Below, piece by piece: positions 1 through 9,696 of a stretch of 64,000 bases of DNA. This stretch comes from an uncultured Clostridia bacterium (GTDB lineage: Bacteria; Bacillota; Clostridia; Oscillospirales; Ruminococcaceae): positions 36,972 to 100,971 of the forward strand of contig CANQVG010000003.1 in the NCBI GenBank assembly GCA_947627235.1, given 5' to 3'. The position numbers were made by a program, and so were the translations under genes. The number at the start of each line of letters is the position of its first letter. Position 1 is the first letter of the stretch. The notes under the pieces are model-generated. The model did no database searches and had not been told where the DNA came from. It saw nothing but the letters and a program-made list of their open reading frames with translations.

Positions 1-18
1 TCTAAGGAGGATGTTTTA

Positions 19-3000
19 ATGGCAAGAAAAATGAAAACTATGGATGGCAACAATGCCGCCGCGTGGGCGTCTTATCCGTTCACCGAAGTAGCAGCCATCT
101 ACCCTATCACCCCGTCGTCCCCGATGGCGGAAGTCACCGACTCATGGGCGGCTAAGGGTCAGACCAACATCTTCGGCACACCCGTCAAAATTGCCGAGAT
201 GCAGTCTGAAGCGGGCGCAGCGGGCGCCGTTCACGGCTCGCTGTCGGCAGGCGCTCTCACCACCACCTATACCGCTTCGCAGGGTCTTCTTCTGATGATC
301 CCGAATATGTACAAGATCGCGGGCGAGCTGCTTCCGAGCGTTATCCACGTTTCGGCAAGATGCGTAGCTTCTCACGCGCTCAACATCTTCGGCGACCACT
401 CCGACATCTATGCCTGCCGTCAGACCGGCTACGCGATGCTCTGCTCCACCAACCCTCAGGAAATTATGGACCTCGGCACCGTCGCTCACCTCGCCACCCT
501 CAAGGCAAGAGTTCCTTTCCTCCACTTCTTCGACGGCTTCAGAACCTCCCACGAGATTCAGAAGATCGAAACCTGGGATAAGTCGGACATCGAGGAAATG
601 ATAGATATGGACGCCGTGGAAGCCTTCCGCAGCCGCTCCATTAACCCCGAACACCCCGTCCTCAGAGGCTCCGCACAGAACCCCGACATCTTCTTCCAGG
701 CACGCGAAGCCTGCAATACTTACTACGACGCCGTTCCCGGCATTGTCGAGGAATATATGGACGTCGTAAACAAGAAAATCGGCACCAACTATCAGCTCTT
801 CAACTACTACGGCGCTCCCGACGCCGAAAAGGTCATCGTGGCTATGGGCTCCGTGTGCGACACCATCGAGGAAACCGTAGACTGCCTCAACGCCAAGGGT
901 GAAAAGCTCGGTCTTGTAAAGGTACGCCTTTACAGACCTTTCCGCGCCGACAAGCTTCTCGCCGCCATTCCGAAGACCGTAAAGCAGATAGCCGTTCTCG
1001 ACAGAACCAAAGAGCCCGGCTCTATGGGCGAACCCCTCTGGCTCGACGTTGTCGCAGCTCTCAAGGGTACCGAGCTTGAAAGCGTTCCCGTCTCGAGCGG
1101 ACGCTACGGTCTCGGCTCTAAGGACACCACCCCCGACCAGATCAAGGCTGTTTACGACAACTGCCACTGCAAGGCGGACTACAAGCCCCGCTTCACCATC
1201 GGCATCGACGACGACGTCACTCATCTTTCCCTTAAGACCGAGGGCTCTCTCGATTCCGCTCCCGCAGGCACCGTTTCCTGCAAATTCTGGGGTCTCGGTT
1301 CCGACGGTACCGTCGGCGCCAACAAAAACTCCATCAAGATCATCGGCGACCATACCAACAAGTATGTTCAGGCCTACTTCAGCTACGACTCCAAGAAGTC
1401 GGGCGGCGTAACCGTTTCTCACCTCAGATTCGGCGACACTCCCATCAAGTCCACATACCTTATAAACAGAGCCGACTTCGTCGCCTGCCACAACGAGTCC
1501 TACATCACAAAATACGATATGGTTCAGGACGTCAAGCCGGGCGGAACCTTCCTCCTCAACTGCCAGTGGTCGGAGAGCGAGCTTGAAGACAGACTTCCCG
1601 GTCAGGTAAAGAGATACATCGCTCAGAACAACGTCAAGTTCTACATCATCAACGGCGTTGAGATAGGCCGCAAGATAGGTCTCGGTTCAAGAATCAATAC
1701 CGTTTTGCAGTCCGCGTTCTTCAGCCTCGCGAAAATCATCCCGATTGAAGACGCCGTCAAGTATATGAAGGACGCCGCCACCGCTTCCTACGGCAAGAAG
1801 GGCGAAGCCGTCGTAAAGATGAACCACGACGCCATCGACGCCGGCTATAAGGAAGTCGTCGAGGTCAAGGTCCCCGAGTCCTGGAAGACCGCTCCCGACA
1901 CCGCTATGGGTATGCCCGCCGTCACCGGCGACAATGAGAAGCTCGTGAAATTTATCAACGGCGTTCTCATTCCCTGCAACGCTCAGCAGGGCGACAAGCT
2001 CCCCGTTTCCACCTTCGTGGATACCGCCGACGGCACCTTCCCGCAGGGCTCCGCGGCTTATGAGAAGCGCGGCATCGCCATCGACGTTCCCGCGTGGGAT
2101 TCCTCAAACTGCATTCAGTGCAACTTCTGCTCTTACGTCTGCCCGCACGCGGTCATCAGACCCGTAATTATGACCGACGCCGAGCTTGAAGCCGCTCCCG
2201 AGCTTGCAAAGCAAAAGGCCGTTCCCGTCACCGGTATGCCCGGCTATCACTTCGTGATGACTATGTCGGCTCTCGACTGCACCGGCTGCGGAAGCTGCGT
2301 AAACGTCTGCCCCGGCAAGAAAGGCAATAAGGCTCTCTCTATGAGACCTCTCGACGAACAGCTCGCCGAGCAGGAGGTCTTCAACTACGCCCTCACCCTC
2401 GCCGATAAGCCCGAGGTTCACGAAAAATTCAAGGAGACCACCGTCAAGGGTTCGCAGTTCAAGCAGCCGCTTCTCGAATTCTCCGGCGCCTGCGCCGGCT
2501 GCGGCGAAACTCCTTACGCCAAGCTCATTACCCAGCTCTTCGGCGACAGAATGTATATCGCCAACGCTACCGGCTGCTCCTCGATTTGGGGCGGTTCGGC
2601 TCCCTCCACTCCTTACACCACCAACAAGGCGGGCAAGGGTCCGGCTTGGGCGAACTCCCTCTTTGAAGACAACGCCGAGTACGGCTACGGAATGTTCCTC
2701 GCCCAGAGCACCATCCGCAACCGCGCTATAGCAAAGATTCTTGAGCTTTCCAAGACCGTAGAGTGCGAGCACTGCAAGGGCGTTATCGAAAACTACCTCG
2801 CTACCGTCGACGACGGAAGCGCCAACTCCAAAGCCACCGACGAGCTTATTGAAGTCCTCGAAAAGATGGATAAGCCCGAGGCAAAGGCGATTCTCAAGGA
2901 CAAAGATTACCTCCGCAAGAAGTCGGTATGGATCTTCGGCGGCGACGGCTGGGCTTACGATATCGGATTCGGAGGCTTGGACCACGTCATCGCTCAGAAC

Positions 3001-3564
3001 GAAGACGTCAACATCTTCGTCTTTGACACCGAGGTTTACTCCAACACCGGCGGACAGTCCTCCAAGGCGACTCCTACCGGAGCCATTGCGCAGTTTGCGG
3101 CTGCCGGCAAGGTCACCAAGAAGAAGGACCTCGCGGGAATCGCTATGACCTACGGTTATGTTTACGTCGCTCACGTCGCAATGGGCGCCGACTACAACCA
3201 GTGCATCAAGGCCATCGCCGAGGCGGAGAGCTATCACGGCCCGTCGCTCATCATCGGCTACGCGCCCTGCATCAACCACGGCATCAAGGGCGGTATGAGC
3301 ATAGCTCAGACCGAGGAGAAGAAGGCTGTCGAAGCCGGCTACTGGCACCTTTACAGGTATGACCCGAGGCTCGCCGCCGAGGGCAAGAACCCGTTCCAGC
3401 TCGACTCCAAGGCTCCCACTGCCGATTACAAGGACTTCATTATGGGCGAAGTCCGCTACAATTCGCTCGCGCGCTCCAACCCCGAAAGAGCCGAAAAGCT
3501 CTTCAACAACGCCGTTGAAACCGCGAAAGAGACCTACGACCACCTCGTAGAACTCGCGAAGTAA
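19..3564 (+). CDS. nifJ: pyruvate:ferredoxin (flavodoxin) oxidoreductase
   Basis: A 1181-aa single-chain enzyme that oxidatively decarboxylates pyruvate to acetyl-CoA and CO2 and reduces ferredoxin or flavodoxin in the cytoplasm of anaerobes. Visible domains: N-terminal pyruvate-binding domain with YPITPSSPMAE near residue 30; two ferredoxin-type 4Fe-4S motifs (CIQCNFCSYVCP near 697, CTGCGSCVNVCP near 752); a C-terminal thiamine-diphosphate domain with GACAGCGETPY near 820, GDGWAYDIGFGG near 973 and NTGGQSSKATPTGA near 1008. Length matches the usual one-piece clostridial enzyme. A strong ribosome site (aaggagg, 4-10) precedes the ATG. It appears monocistronic, closed by a hairpin terminator. 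Confidence 0.97.
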   Translation: MARKMKTMDGNNAAAWASYPFTEVAAIYPITPSSPMAEVTDSWAAKGQTNIFGTPVKIAEMQSEAGAAGAVHGSLSAGALTTTYTASQGLLLMIPNMYKIAGELLPSVIHVSARCVASHALNIFGDHSDIYACRQTGYAMLCSTNPQEIMDLGTVAHLATLKARVPFLHFFDGFRTSHEIQKIETWDKSDIEEMIDMDAVEAFRSRSINPEHPVLRGSAQNPDIFFQAREACNTYYDAVPGIVEEYMDVVNKKIGTNYQLFNYYGAPDAEKVIVAMGSVCDTIEETVDCLNAKGEKLGLVKVRLYRPFRADKLLAAIPKTVKQIAVLDRTKEPGSMGEPLWLDVVAALKGTELESVPVSSGRYGLGSKDTTPDQIKAVYDNCHCKADYKPRFTIGIDDDVTHLSLKTEGSLDSAPAGTVSCKFWGLGSDGTVGANKNSIKIIGDHTNKYVQAYFSYDSKKSGGVTVSHLRFGDTPIKSTYLINRADFVACHNESYITKYDMVQDVKPGGTFLLNCQWSESELEDRLPGQVKRYIAQNNVKFYIINGVEIGRKIGLGSRINTVLQSAFFSLAKIIPIEDAVKYMKDAATASYGKKGEAVVKMNHDAIDAGYKEVVEVKVPESWKTAPDTAMGMPAVTGDNEKLVKFINGVLIPCNAQQGDKLPVSTFVDTADGTFPQGSAAYEKRGIAIDVPAWDSSNCIQCNFCSYVCPHAVIRPVIMTDAELEAAPELAKQKAVPVTGMPGYHFVMTMSALDCTGCGSCVNVCPGKKGNKALSMRPLDEQLAEQEVFNYALTLADKPEVHEKFKETTVKGSQFKQPLLEFSGACAGCGETPYAKLITQLFGDRMYIANATGCSSIWGGSAPSTPYTTNKAGKGPAWANSLFEDNAEYGYGMFLAQSTIRNRAIAKILELSKTVECEHCKGVIENYLATVDDGSANSKATDELIEVLEKMDKPEAKAILKDKDYLRKKSVWIFGGDGWAYDIGFGGLDHVIAQNEDVNIFVFDTEVYSNTGGQSSKATPTGAIAQFAAAGKVTKKKDLAGIAMTYGYVYVAHVAMGADYNQCIKAIAEAESYHGPSLIIGYAPCINHGIKGGMSIAQTEEKKAVEAGYWHLYRYDPRLAAEGKNPFQLDSKAPTADYKDFIMGEVRYNSLARSNPERAEKLFNNAVETAKETYDHLVELAK

Positions 3565-3576
3565 AAGATTTCCGAG

Positions 3577-3607
3577 AATCCCTCCCGAACAATCGGGAGG
3601 GATTTTT
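3577..3607 (+). terminator. Rho-independent terminator of nifJ
   Basis: Perfect 12-bp stem (AATCCCTCCCGA / TCGGGAGGGATT) with a 4-nt loop, running into a T tract 12 bases after the nifJ stop codon. Confidence 0.9.
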
Positions 3608-3671
3608 GCGTATGTAATTAAAAGGTTAGAGGTCACTGACCGCGCGGACGCCTACTTTTAAAATCTGCCTG

Positions 3672-3700
3672 TTTACAAAGTCGAAATTTTATGCTATACT
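3672..3700 (+). promoter_or_regulatory. sigma-A-type promoter upstream of cotH
   Basis: TTTACA (3672-3677) and TATACT (3695-3700) are separated by 17 bases, about 40 bases before the cotH start. Confidence 0.6.
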
Positions 3701-3741
3701 TTTATATATGTGAAATCACAGCTTTACGGAGGTGTCCCCCG

Positions 3742-6243
3742 ATGAAATCGCTAAAAGCTAAGAAAATCGCACTCGTGCTTTTTCTGGCGGCTCTGCTTCT
3801 GACCGTCTCTCTTGCCGCGCTTTGGGCGGACTCCTATATCTTTGCAAACCCGCTGCCGGTCGAGAATACCGCCGCAGACCCCGAGGCGGAAGAGCCCGCG
3901 GCTGAAATCCTCGTCGGCGCCACCGACGGCTGCGCTGTGCAGTTTTCACTGCGCGCGGGTTTTTATTCGACTTCCCAGAAGCTCACGCTTTCCGCCGAGG
4001 GCGCCCAAGCGATATACTACACCCGCGACGGCTCCGACCCCACTGAAGACGGAAGCAAGTTTTACAACGTGATAGACCTTAAGTGCGGCGACGAAATCAG
4101 AATATATACTATCTCGGCAGCGGCTAAGTATCCCGACGGCAGCTTCAGCAAACCGGTCACCCGCTCATATATCTGCGGAAACGGTGTCGACAGCCGCTTT
4201 GACTGTCTTGTCTTTTCGGTATCAATCGACCCGGATTACCTGTATAACTACGAAGACGGAATATTTATCGCGGGAAAAATGCGGGACGACTACCTTGCAA
4301 CCGACCCGCAGCGCGAAATCCAGCCCACCGACCCCGCTAACTGGAACCAGCGCGGCAGGGCGGGGGAACGTCCGGCATATGTCGAGGTGTTTGAGTATGA
4401 CGGCGAATGTGTAATATCACAGGACTGCGGTCTGAGAATCTTCGGCGGCTGGAGCCGCTCAAACAGCCAGAAAAATCTGCGTCTGTACGCCCGCTCCGAG
4501 TACGACAGCGTAAACAACCGCTTCCGTTATGAGTTTTTCCCGGACGCTCTCGACTCCGAAGGAAACAAGATCGTCTCATATAAAAAGCTGTCGCTGCGCG
4601 CCTGCGCCAACGATAACGGCGCTATGTTCGAGCGCGACGACGCCATATCCGCACTCGCGGAGGCGACCGGTCTCGAGGTCAAAAAGAGCCGTCCTGCGGC
4701 AGTCTTTCTCAACGGCGAATATTACGGCTTTGCGTGGTGCCAACAGGTGTTTTCGGAGGATCTGTTGGATCACAAATACAACGTCGAGGACGGAGAGTGG
4801 GACATCCTCAAAGGAAGCGAGTACCTTATGACCGAGGACCCCGAAGACCCCGAATGGGCAAAGATGAACGACGACTGGCACAAAATGTATGACTACGCCT
4901 ATAAAGACCTCACCGACGACGCCGTTTTTGCCGAGCTTGAGGAGCTTCTGGATATTGATAACTTTTTGACTTACTATGCTTTTGAGTCATATGTCGGCAA
5001 TGGCGACTGGCCTACAAACAACTATAAAGTTTTCCGGTACAAGTCGGGCTCGGTACCCAAAAGCGACAAGCCGCCGTTCGACGGTAAATGGCGGTTTATG
5101 CTCTTTGACACCGATTTCGGACTGGGGCTTTACGGCGAAGACTTCCTTTCGCAGCATATGCTCGACCTCTTTGACGAGGAGTATTTCGGACTTTATCCCA
5201 ACGACTGGCGCGACGACGTTCACGACCAGAGCGAAAAATACAAGCGTAGCGACCTTTTGATTTCCCTTTGCAAGCGTGAGGACATAAGAGACCGTTTCCT
5301 CGGAATCCTCTCGGACATCTCGGGCTATTACCTCAACGCCGAACGCACTTCCGACTATCTCGACAGATATAACACACTGAGGCTGCACGAGCTTGTGGCG
5401 GCGTCTGAGGCGGGAGCGGCAAACGTCTGGAGCGTATCAGGAGAGCTTGACGCCGCAAAGGAATGGATTCAGAAACGTCCCTACGCCGCGCGGTTGCATA
5501 TGTCAAGGGCGTTTCCCGTCTACGGAAGCGAGAATTACTACACCGTTTACTGCGAACCCGCCGACGGCGCGGTCATAAATCTGAACACCGCGAAAATCGT
5601 CCCCGACGGCGCGGAGTTCGGCGGGTGGTATTTCGACGGGATAGAGGTTCCGCTGAGCTGCACTCTCGAAGACGGAGCGGAATTTGTGAGCTGGGAGATA
5701 AACGGCAGCAAAATAACCCGTCCGGAAACCGTGATATCCTCGGAGCTTTACGGGGAAAGGGTCGAAATCAGGCTGAATGTAAAGCGGACGGGCGGCATAA
5801 AGATATATGAGACGGCATATAAAGGCAGCGCCGGCGGCGACTGCGTGATTCTAAAAAACTTCGGCTCCGAGACCGCCTCGACCTCGGGAATGACCTTGAG
5901 CGACGGATCGAACGACTTCGTCCTGCCCACGACGGCTATCCCCGCGGGTAAGACGCTGAAAATCATCGGCAAGAATTACTCCCGTCCCGACGCCATAGGA
6001 AGCGTTGAGTGCGGATTCAATCTCAAAGAGGGCGAAACCCTGACGCTTACCTCGGCGGAGGGAGAGGTGCTTTCGCGGGTGGAACTGCGTGAGGCGCATC
6101 GGCACACGGCGCTGCGTCTTGACCCTTACAGCGGAAATTACATAGAGGCTTCCTGCAATTATAAAGACCGTATTCTCGAAGCCGAGCTGCCCGAGTGGAA
6201 CTGGGGCGGCTGGGGAGGCTGGGGCGGCGGCTGGGGTTGGTAA
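3742..6243 (+). CDS. secreted CotH-family protein with lamin-tail domain
   Basis: An 833-aa protein. The ATG at 3742 is chosen because ACGGAGGTG lies just upstream; earlier in-frame starts have no ribosome site and would bury the signal sequence. Order: N-terminal signal or anchor (basic MKSLKAKK then a hydrophobic stretch, residues 1-28); a chitobiase-like beta domain with IYYTRDGSDPT near 90; a CotH domain (about 150-470) with NGDWPTNNYKVFR and DTDFGLG; and a lamin-tail-like beta domain near 690-790 (VILKNFGSETAS). It ends in a Trp/Gly repeat. Some CotH proteins phosphorylate spore-coat proteins; the clade represented here is more likely a cell-surface protein (inference). VTC and DUF4956 genes, frequent partners of CotH, lie 4-5 kb downstream. 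Confidence 0.85.
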   Translation: MKSLKAKKIALVLFLAALLLTVSLAALWADSYIFANPLPVENTAADPEAEEPAAEILVGATDGCAVQFSLRAGFYSTSQKLTLSAEGAQAIYYTRDGSDPTEDGSKFYNVIDLKCGDEIRIYTISAAAKYPDGSFSKPVTRSYICGNGVDSRFDCLVFSVSIDPDYLYNYEDGIFIAGKMRDDYLATDPQREIQPTDPANWNQRGRAGERPAYVEVFEYDGECVISQDCGLRIFGGWSRSNSQKNLRLYARSEYDSVNNRFRYEFFPDALDSEGNKIVSYKKLSLRACANDNGAMFERDDAISALAEATGLEVKKSRPAAVFLNGEYYGFAWCQQVFSEDLLDHKYNVEDGEWDILKGSEYLMTEDPEDPEWAKMNDDWHKMYDYAYKDLTDDAVFAELEELLDIDNFLTYYAFESYVGNGDWPTNNYKVFRYKSGSVPKSDKPPFDGKWRFMLFDTDFGLGLYGEDFLSQHMLDLFDEEYFGLYPNDWRDDVHDQSEKYKRSDLLISLCKREDIRDRFLGILSDISGYYLNAERTSDYLDRYNTLRLHELVAASEAGAANVWSVSGELDAAKEWIQKRPYAARLHMSRAFPVYGSENYYTVYCEPADGAVINLNTAKIVPDGAEFGGWYFDGIEVPLSCTLEDGAEFVSWEINGSKITRPETVISSELYGERVEIRLNVKRTGGIKIYETAYKGSAGGDCVILKNFGSETASTSGMTLSDGSNDFVLPTTAIPAGKTLKIIGKNYSRPDAIGSVECGFNLKEGETLTLTSAEGEVLSRVELREAHRHTALRLDPYSGNYIEASCNYKDRILEAELPEWNWGGWGGWGGGWGW

Positions 6244-6310
6244 TTTTTATTGCCTTCTACCGCAAATGCCCTGCGGGGTATGGGTGCGCCGACTGACGGC
6301 GGTTTGGCGG

Positions 6311-6652
6311 ACGCAGAAGCGCCAACGCTTCCTCTCCCCCACCCCCTTACAGACGGGAAAGGTTTGTTCACTTTTCTGTTCGTGCAGAAAAGTGAACCGA
6401 AAAGACACTCCAAAGGGGGATTGCGATTTCCCCCTTTGGAATCCCCTTAAAACGCTATCAGCAGCCGCGCCTGCTAAATGACTTTTGCCGAAGCGGTCAC
6501 AGAGGGAAACGGCGCGGCGATGCGCATTCGCGCCCGAAAGAGCCGCGCCAATTCCGACCGTCGAACGCGTTTTCAAGGAACCCTAATACCCCTCCCCTCG
6601 AGGGGAGGGGTCGTGTCGTTCGCCGAACGGCGAGCGACCGGGTGACGGGGTG
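6311..6652. repeat. intergenic mosaic repeat, copy 1
   Basis: The 514-base gap between cotH and degV has no gene. 6311-6405 is nearly identical to 34276-34369, and 6445-6652 matches 34472-34679 without a visible mismatch. It contains a 13-bp hairpin (6366-6378/6385-6397), an 11-bp hairpin (6410-6420/6429-6439), the palindrome CCCCTCCCCTCGAGGGGAGG, and a GTCGTTCGCC/GGCGAGCGAC hairpin. The C/G-rich tail (to about 6715) differs from copy 2. Confidence 0.85.
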
Positions 6653-6757
6653 AAGCCCCTTCCTCTCTATGAGGGGGAGGGGTTTGGGGAGAGGAAGTAG
6701 CTTCTCCCTCCCCCCCGCCAATTAAATCGTTACAATTTACCACGGAGGTATCACCAT

Positions 6758-7606
6758 ATGTCAAAAATCAAAATCACCTGCGATTCCACCTGTGACCTTA
6801 CCGCCGAGCTGTATCGGCGCTGCGAAGCCGACGTTATCCCGCTCGGAGTGCTCTTGGGCGACGAGCTTCACCGCGACGGCGTCGACGTAAGCGTTCAGGA
6901 ACTCTACGACTACGTCGCTAAAACAGGCGTTCTGCCGAAAACATCGGCGATATCGCAGTTTGAGTACGCCGAGCGCTGGAAGCCCTACATCGACGAGGGC
7001 TACAGCATCATACATATCAACATCTCAAGCGCGATTTCCGCCTGCCACCAGAACGCGATGATGGCTGCATCGGAGCTTAAAAACGTCTATCCCATAGACT
7101 CGCTCAGTCTTTCGAGCGGCTCGGGAATGTTGGTTTTAAAGGCGGCGGAGCTAAGAGCGCAGGGTCTTGAAGCCCCCGAAATCGCATCGGAGCTTAAAAG
7201 GCTTCGCGGACTTCTGGACGTAAGCTTTGTTTTGCAGACTCTTGAATATCTCCAAAAAGGCGGTCGCTGTTCAAGCGTTCTTGCCTTCGGCGCAAATCTT
7301 TTAAAGCTCAGACCCGAAATCGTCCTCCAGCCCGACGGCTCTATGGACGTCGGCAGAAAGTATCGCGGAAACGCGGAAAAATCCATTATCGACTACGTCC
7401 ACGGCAGACTCAAGGGTCGCGACGACATCGACAAATCGGTTATATTCGTAGTGAACACCTATGCCGACCCTCAGACGGTCGAGGAAGTAAAAAGGATAGT
7501 AAAAGAGGAGTACGGCTTTGAAACCGTCTACGCAACAGAGGCCGGAAGCACCATTTCAAGCCACTGCGGAGCCGGAACCCTCGGGATAATGTTCTTTAAA
7601 AAATAA
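6758..7606 (+). CDS. DegV family fatty-acid-binding protein
   Basis: A 282-aa cytoplasmic protein of the DegV/FakB family, which binds a single fatty acid and in Firmicutes presents it to the kinase FakA for phosphorylation. The sequence begins with KITCDSTCDL, the family's N-terminal strand, followed by the PKTSAISQFEY segment and the HINISSAISACHQNA lipid-contact loop. A GGAGG ribosome site sits 12 bases before the ATG. No fakA is nearby, so the partner must be elsewhere. The next gene starts 42 bases downstream and may be co-transcribed. Confidence 0.9.
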   Translation: MSKIKITCDSTCDLTAELYRRCEADVIPLGVLLGDELHRDGVDVSVQELYDYVAKTGVLPKTSAISQFEYAERWKPYIDEGYSIIHINISSAISACHQNAMMAASELKNVYPIDSLSLSSGSGMLVLKAAELRAQGLEAPEIASELKRLRGLLDVSFVLQTLEYLQKGGRCSSVLAFGANLLKLRPEIVLQPDGSMDVGRKYRGNAEKSIIDYVHGRLKGRDDIDKSVIFVVNTYADPQTVEEVKRIVKEEYGFETVYATEAGSTISSHCGAGTLGIMFFKK

Positions 7607-7648
7607 GTCCGCGCCAAGGCGATAAAACCATAAGCTCCGGAGGAAAAT

Positions 7649-8317
7649 ATGAAATCTATTTATTTCGTTTACTTTCTGAAGGCTGTCTGGCTTTATATTG
7701 CCGCGAGCCTCGCCGAATATTACCCTGAATACCCCTACTTTGGTTTAACTCTCGCCGCGGTGCTTATACTGCTTTCGGTTTTGCAGAGCGCGGCTATGAG
7801 CCGTTTTTACCGAAAGGGGCGGTTTGGACTCGGAAAATTTCTCGGTGTGACGGCCCTCAGTGCGATTCCGTCGCTTTTAAATGCCGTCGGTTTTGCCTTT
7901 TTCACATATGTATTTTGTATGAAGTCGCCGCCCGCGGAATACAGCCTTTTCGGCGCTCTCTTCGCGGTTTTCACCGTCGCGGCGATCTCTGCCGCGTGCG
8001 TTTTAAGCTGCTTTGTCCTTACAAAAGACGGCTTCTGCATATTCAAAGAGCCGTCGGTGCGCGACTCTGCGCGCTCGGGAGCTTTAATCATCGGCCTTAT
8101 TGCGCTCGCGGTGAATATTCTCTGCTTGATCGAGATCTGCCACTCTCGTTTTTCCGAGCGCACCGCTCCCGCAATCGTGGAACTTCTCACGGCGGTAATT
8201 ATTGTGATCGCCGACTTTTTGCTCGAAGCGGCGCTGACATTTAAGCTCGCCGTAACTCATAAAAACGCGCCGGATATGCTCGACGTCCTGCGGGCGCAGC
8301 AATCCCAAAAACCGTGA
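7649..8317 (+). CDS. six-helix membrane protein of unknown function
   Basis: A 222-aa protein I do not recognise. It is almost entirely hydrophobic, with about six predicted membrane segments (roughly residues 5-23, 30-50, 70-95, 103-125, 140-162 and 175-200) joined by short loops, and a polar C-terminal tail (MLDVLRAQQSQKP). A good ribosome site (CGGAGG) precedes the ATG. It lies 25 bases upstream of the PlsC-type acyltransferase and 42 bases after degV, so a lipid or envelope role is possible but is only inferred from context. Confidence 0.6.
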   Translation: MKSIYFVYFLKAVWLYIAASLAEYYPEYPYFGLTLAAVLILLSVLQSAAMSRFYRKGRFGLGKFLGVTALSAIPSLLNAVGFAFFTYVFCMKSPPAEYSLFGALFAVFTVAAISAACVLSCFVLTKDGFCIFKEPSVRDSARSGALIIGLIALAVNILCLIEICHSRFSERTAPAIVELLTAVIIVIADFLLEAALTFKLAVTHKNAPDMLDVLRAQQSQKP

Positions 8318-8342
8318 TATCAAACTGAAAAGAGGTAATAGA

Positions 8343-9608
8343 ATGTCCGATAAAAAATTCGACACCAAGCGCAAGCCCTGCAAGGCAAAGCCCTATCTGA
8401 TGCCGATAGAATGGGGCGGCACCGCATATTTTTCAAAAATCGCCGGCGGCGCAAAAATTGAACGCATCAACTGCGAGGGCCTCAAGCCGCCCTATCTCAT
8501 TCTCTGCAACCACGGCTCGTTCTTTGATTTCCCGCTCGTAGTAAAGGCGATTTTCCCGCACCGATGCAGTTGGGTTATCTCAATTGAGGAGTTTATCGGC
8601 AGAGAGTGGCTGATGAGAGGCGTTGGCGGCATTTATAAGCGCAAATTCACTCGGGACCTCACCGTCGTTAAGCACATCTTAAACGCTCTCACGCGTCAAA
8701 AGGTCTGCTGCACGATTTACCCCGAGGCGAGATTCTCCCTCGCCGGAATCAACGAACAGATAGACGGCGCCCTCGGAAAGCTCGCGAAAACCGCGAAAGT
8801 ACCGGTTGTAATCTTCATTTCAAAGGGCAACTTCATCCGCTCGCCGCAGTGGAATAAGCACCCTTACCGAAAAGTCCCGATAGAATGTACCTTTAAACAG
8901 ATAGTCACCCGCGAGGAGGTTGCCAAGCTCTCCGCCGCCGAAATCCAGAAGCGCATCGAGTCTGAATTTGTCTATGACGACTACGCCTATATCCGCGACA
9001 ACAGGCTGTCGATGAAGTGCGACAAACGCGCCCAGAATATCCACAAGATACTCTATCAGTGTCCCGTCTGCAACACCGAGTTCTCAACCGACTCAAAAGA
9101 CTCCCGAATCTGGTGTTCCCATTGCGGCGCGAGCTGGGAGATGGACGACTTCGGCAGGCTCCACCGCGAAAACGGTCCCGACGTTTTCACCCACGTCCCC
9201 GACTGGTACCGCTGGGAACGCGAAAACGTCCGCAAAGAGGTCGAGGAAGGCAGATACCGTTTCGAGGATATGGCACGTCTCGAAAGAATGGAAAACGGCA
9301 GCATCGGCTTCAAGACCATCGGCACCGTGACGCTCACTCACGACAAAAACGGCTTCACTATGCACGGCGACTTCGGAGACGGTCAGACCTTTGACTTTAA
9401 CCGCACGGTGGCGTCGATGCGGTCTGTGCATATCGAGTACGACTTCAAGGGCAGGGGAGACGCTTTAGACCTCTGCACCCTCGAAGACACATATTTCGTA
9501 TTCCCGCTGACCGCCCGCAACGTACTGACAAAGATACATTTTGCCACGGAAGAGCTGCATAAGATTGAGGAGAAGGAAAAAGCCTCGGCATTACAGGCGG
9601 CAAAATAA
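8343..9608 (+). CDS. PlsC-type acyltransferase with C-terminal zinc ribbon
   Basis: A 421-aa protein. The N-terminal half is a 1-acylglycerol-3-phosphate acyltransferase-like domain: the HX4D motif is NHGSFFD near residue 55, and YPEARFSL near 125 takes the place of the EGTR motif. The C-terminal half carries a four-cysteine zinc ribbon (CPVCNTEF then CSHCGASW, near 240-265) and a hydrophilic tail. Membrane-associated acyl transfer to a lysophospholipid is the likely activity. The acceptor is uncertain because the zinc-ribbon extension is absent from housekeeping PlsC. It is preceded by GAGG and probably co-transcribed with the two genes upstream. Confidence 0.75.
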   Translation: MSDKKFDTKRKPCKAKPYLMPIEWGGTAYFSKIAGGAKIERINCEGLKPPYLILCNHGSFFDFPLVVKAIFPHRCSWVISIEEFIGREWLMRGVGGIYKRKFTRDLTVVKHILNALTRQKVCCTIYPEARFSLAGINEQIDGALGKLAKTAKVPVVIFISKGNFIRSPQWNKHPYRKVPIECTFKQIVTREEVAKLSAAEIQKRIESEFVYDDYAYIRDNRLSMKCDKRAQNIHKILYQCPVCNTEFSTDSKDSRIWCSHCGASWEMDDFGRLHRENGPDVFTHVPDWYRWERENVRKEVEEGRYRFEDMARLERMENGSIGFKTIGTVTLTHDKNGFTMHGDFGDGQTFDFNRTVASMRSVHIEYDFKGRGDALDLCTLEDTYFVFPLTARNVLTKIHFATEELHKIEEKEKASALQAAK

Positions 9609-9696
9609 ATCCGCGTCCAAAGCTTTCGCTTTCGGATGGGTACGGCTTTTTGAGAATATGTTCGTTATGAGTGCATAAAACAAAAAGTTTTCGGTC

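Noticed and set aside
142..1491. Long minus-strand open frame opposite nifJ
   Set aside because: Shadow of the GC-rich third positions of nifJ; no homology-like motifs or ribosome site.
2104..3636. 510-codon minus-strand open frame opposite nifJ
   Set aside because: Mirror of the nifJ thiamine-diphosphate domain; composition is Val/Leu/Gly-rich shadow sequence and it crosses the terminator.
6311..6652. Mosaic repeat as an insertion sequence or CRISPR array
   Set aside because: No transposase frame, no terminal repeats with target duplication, and no regular spacer-repeat spacing.
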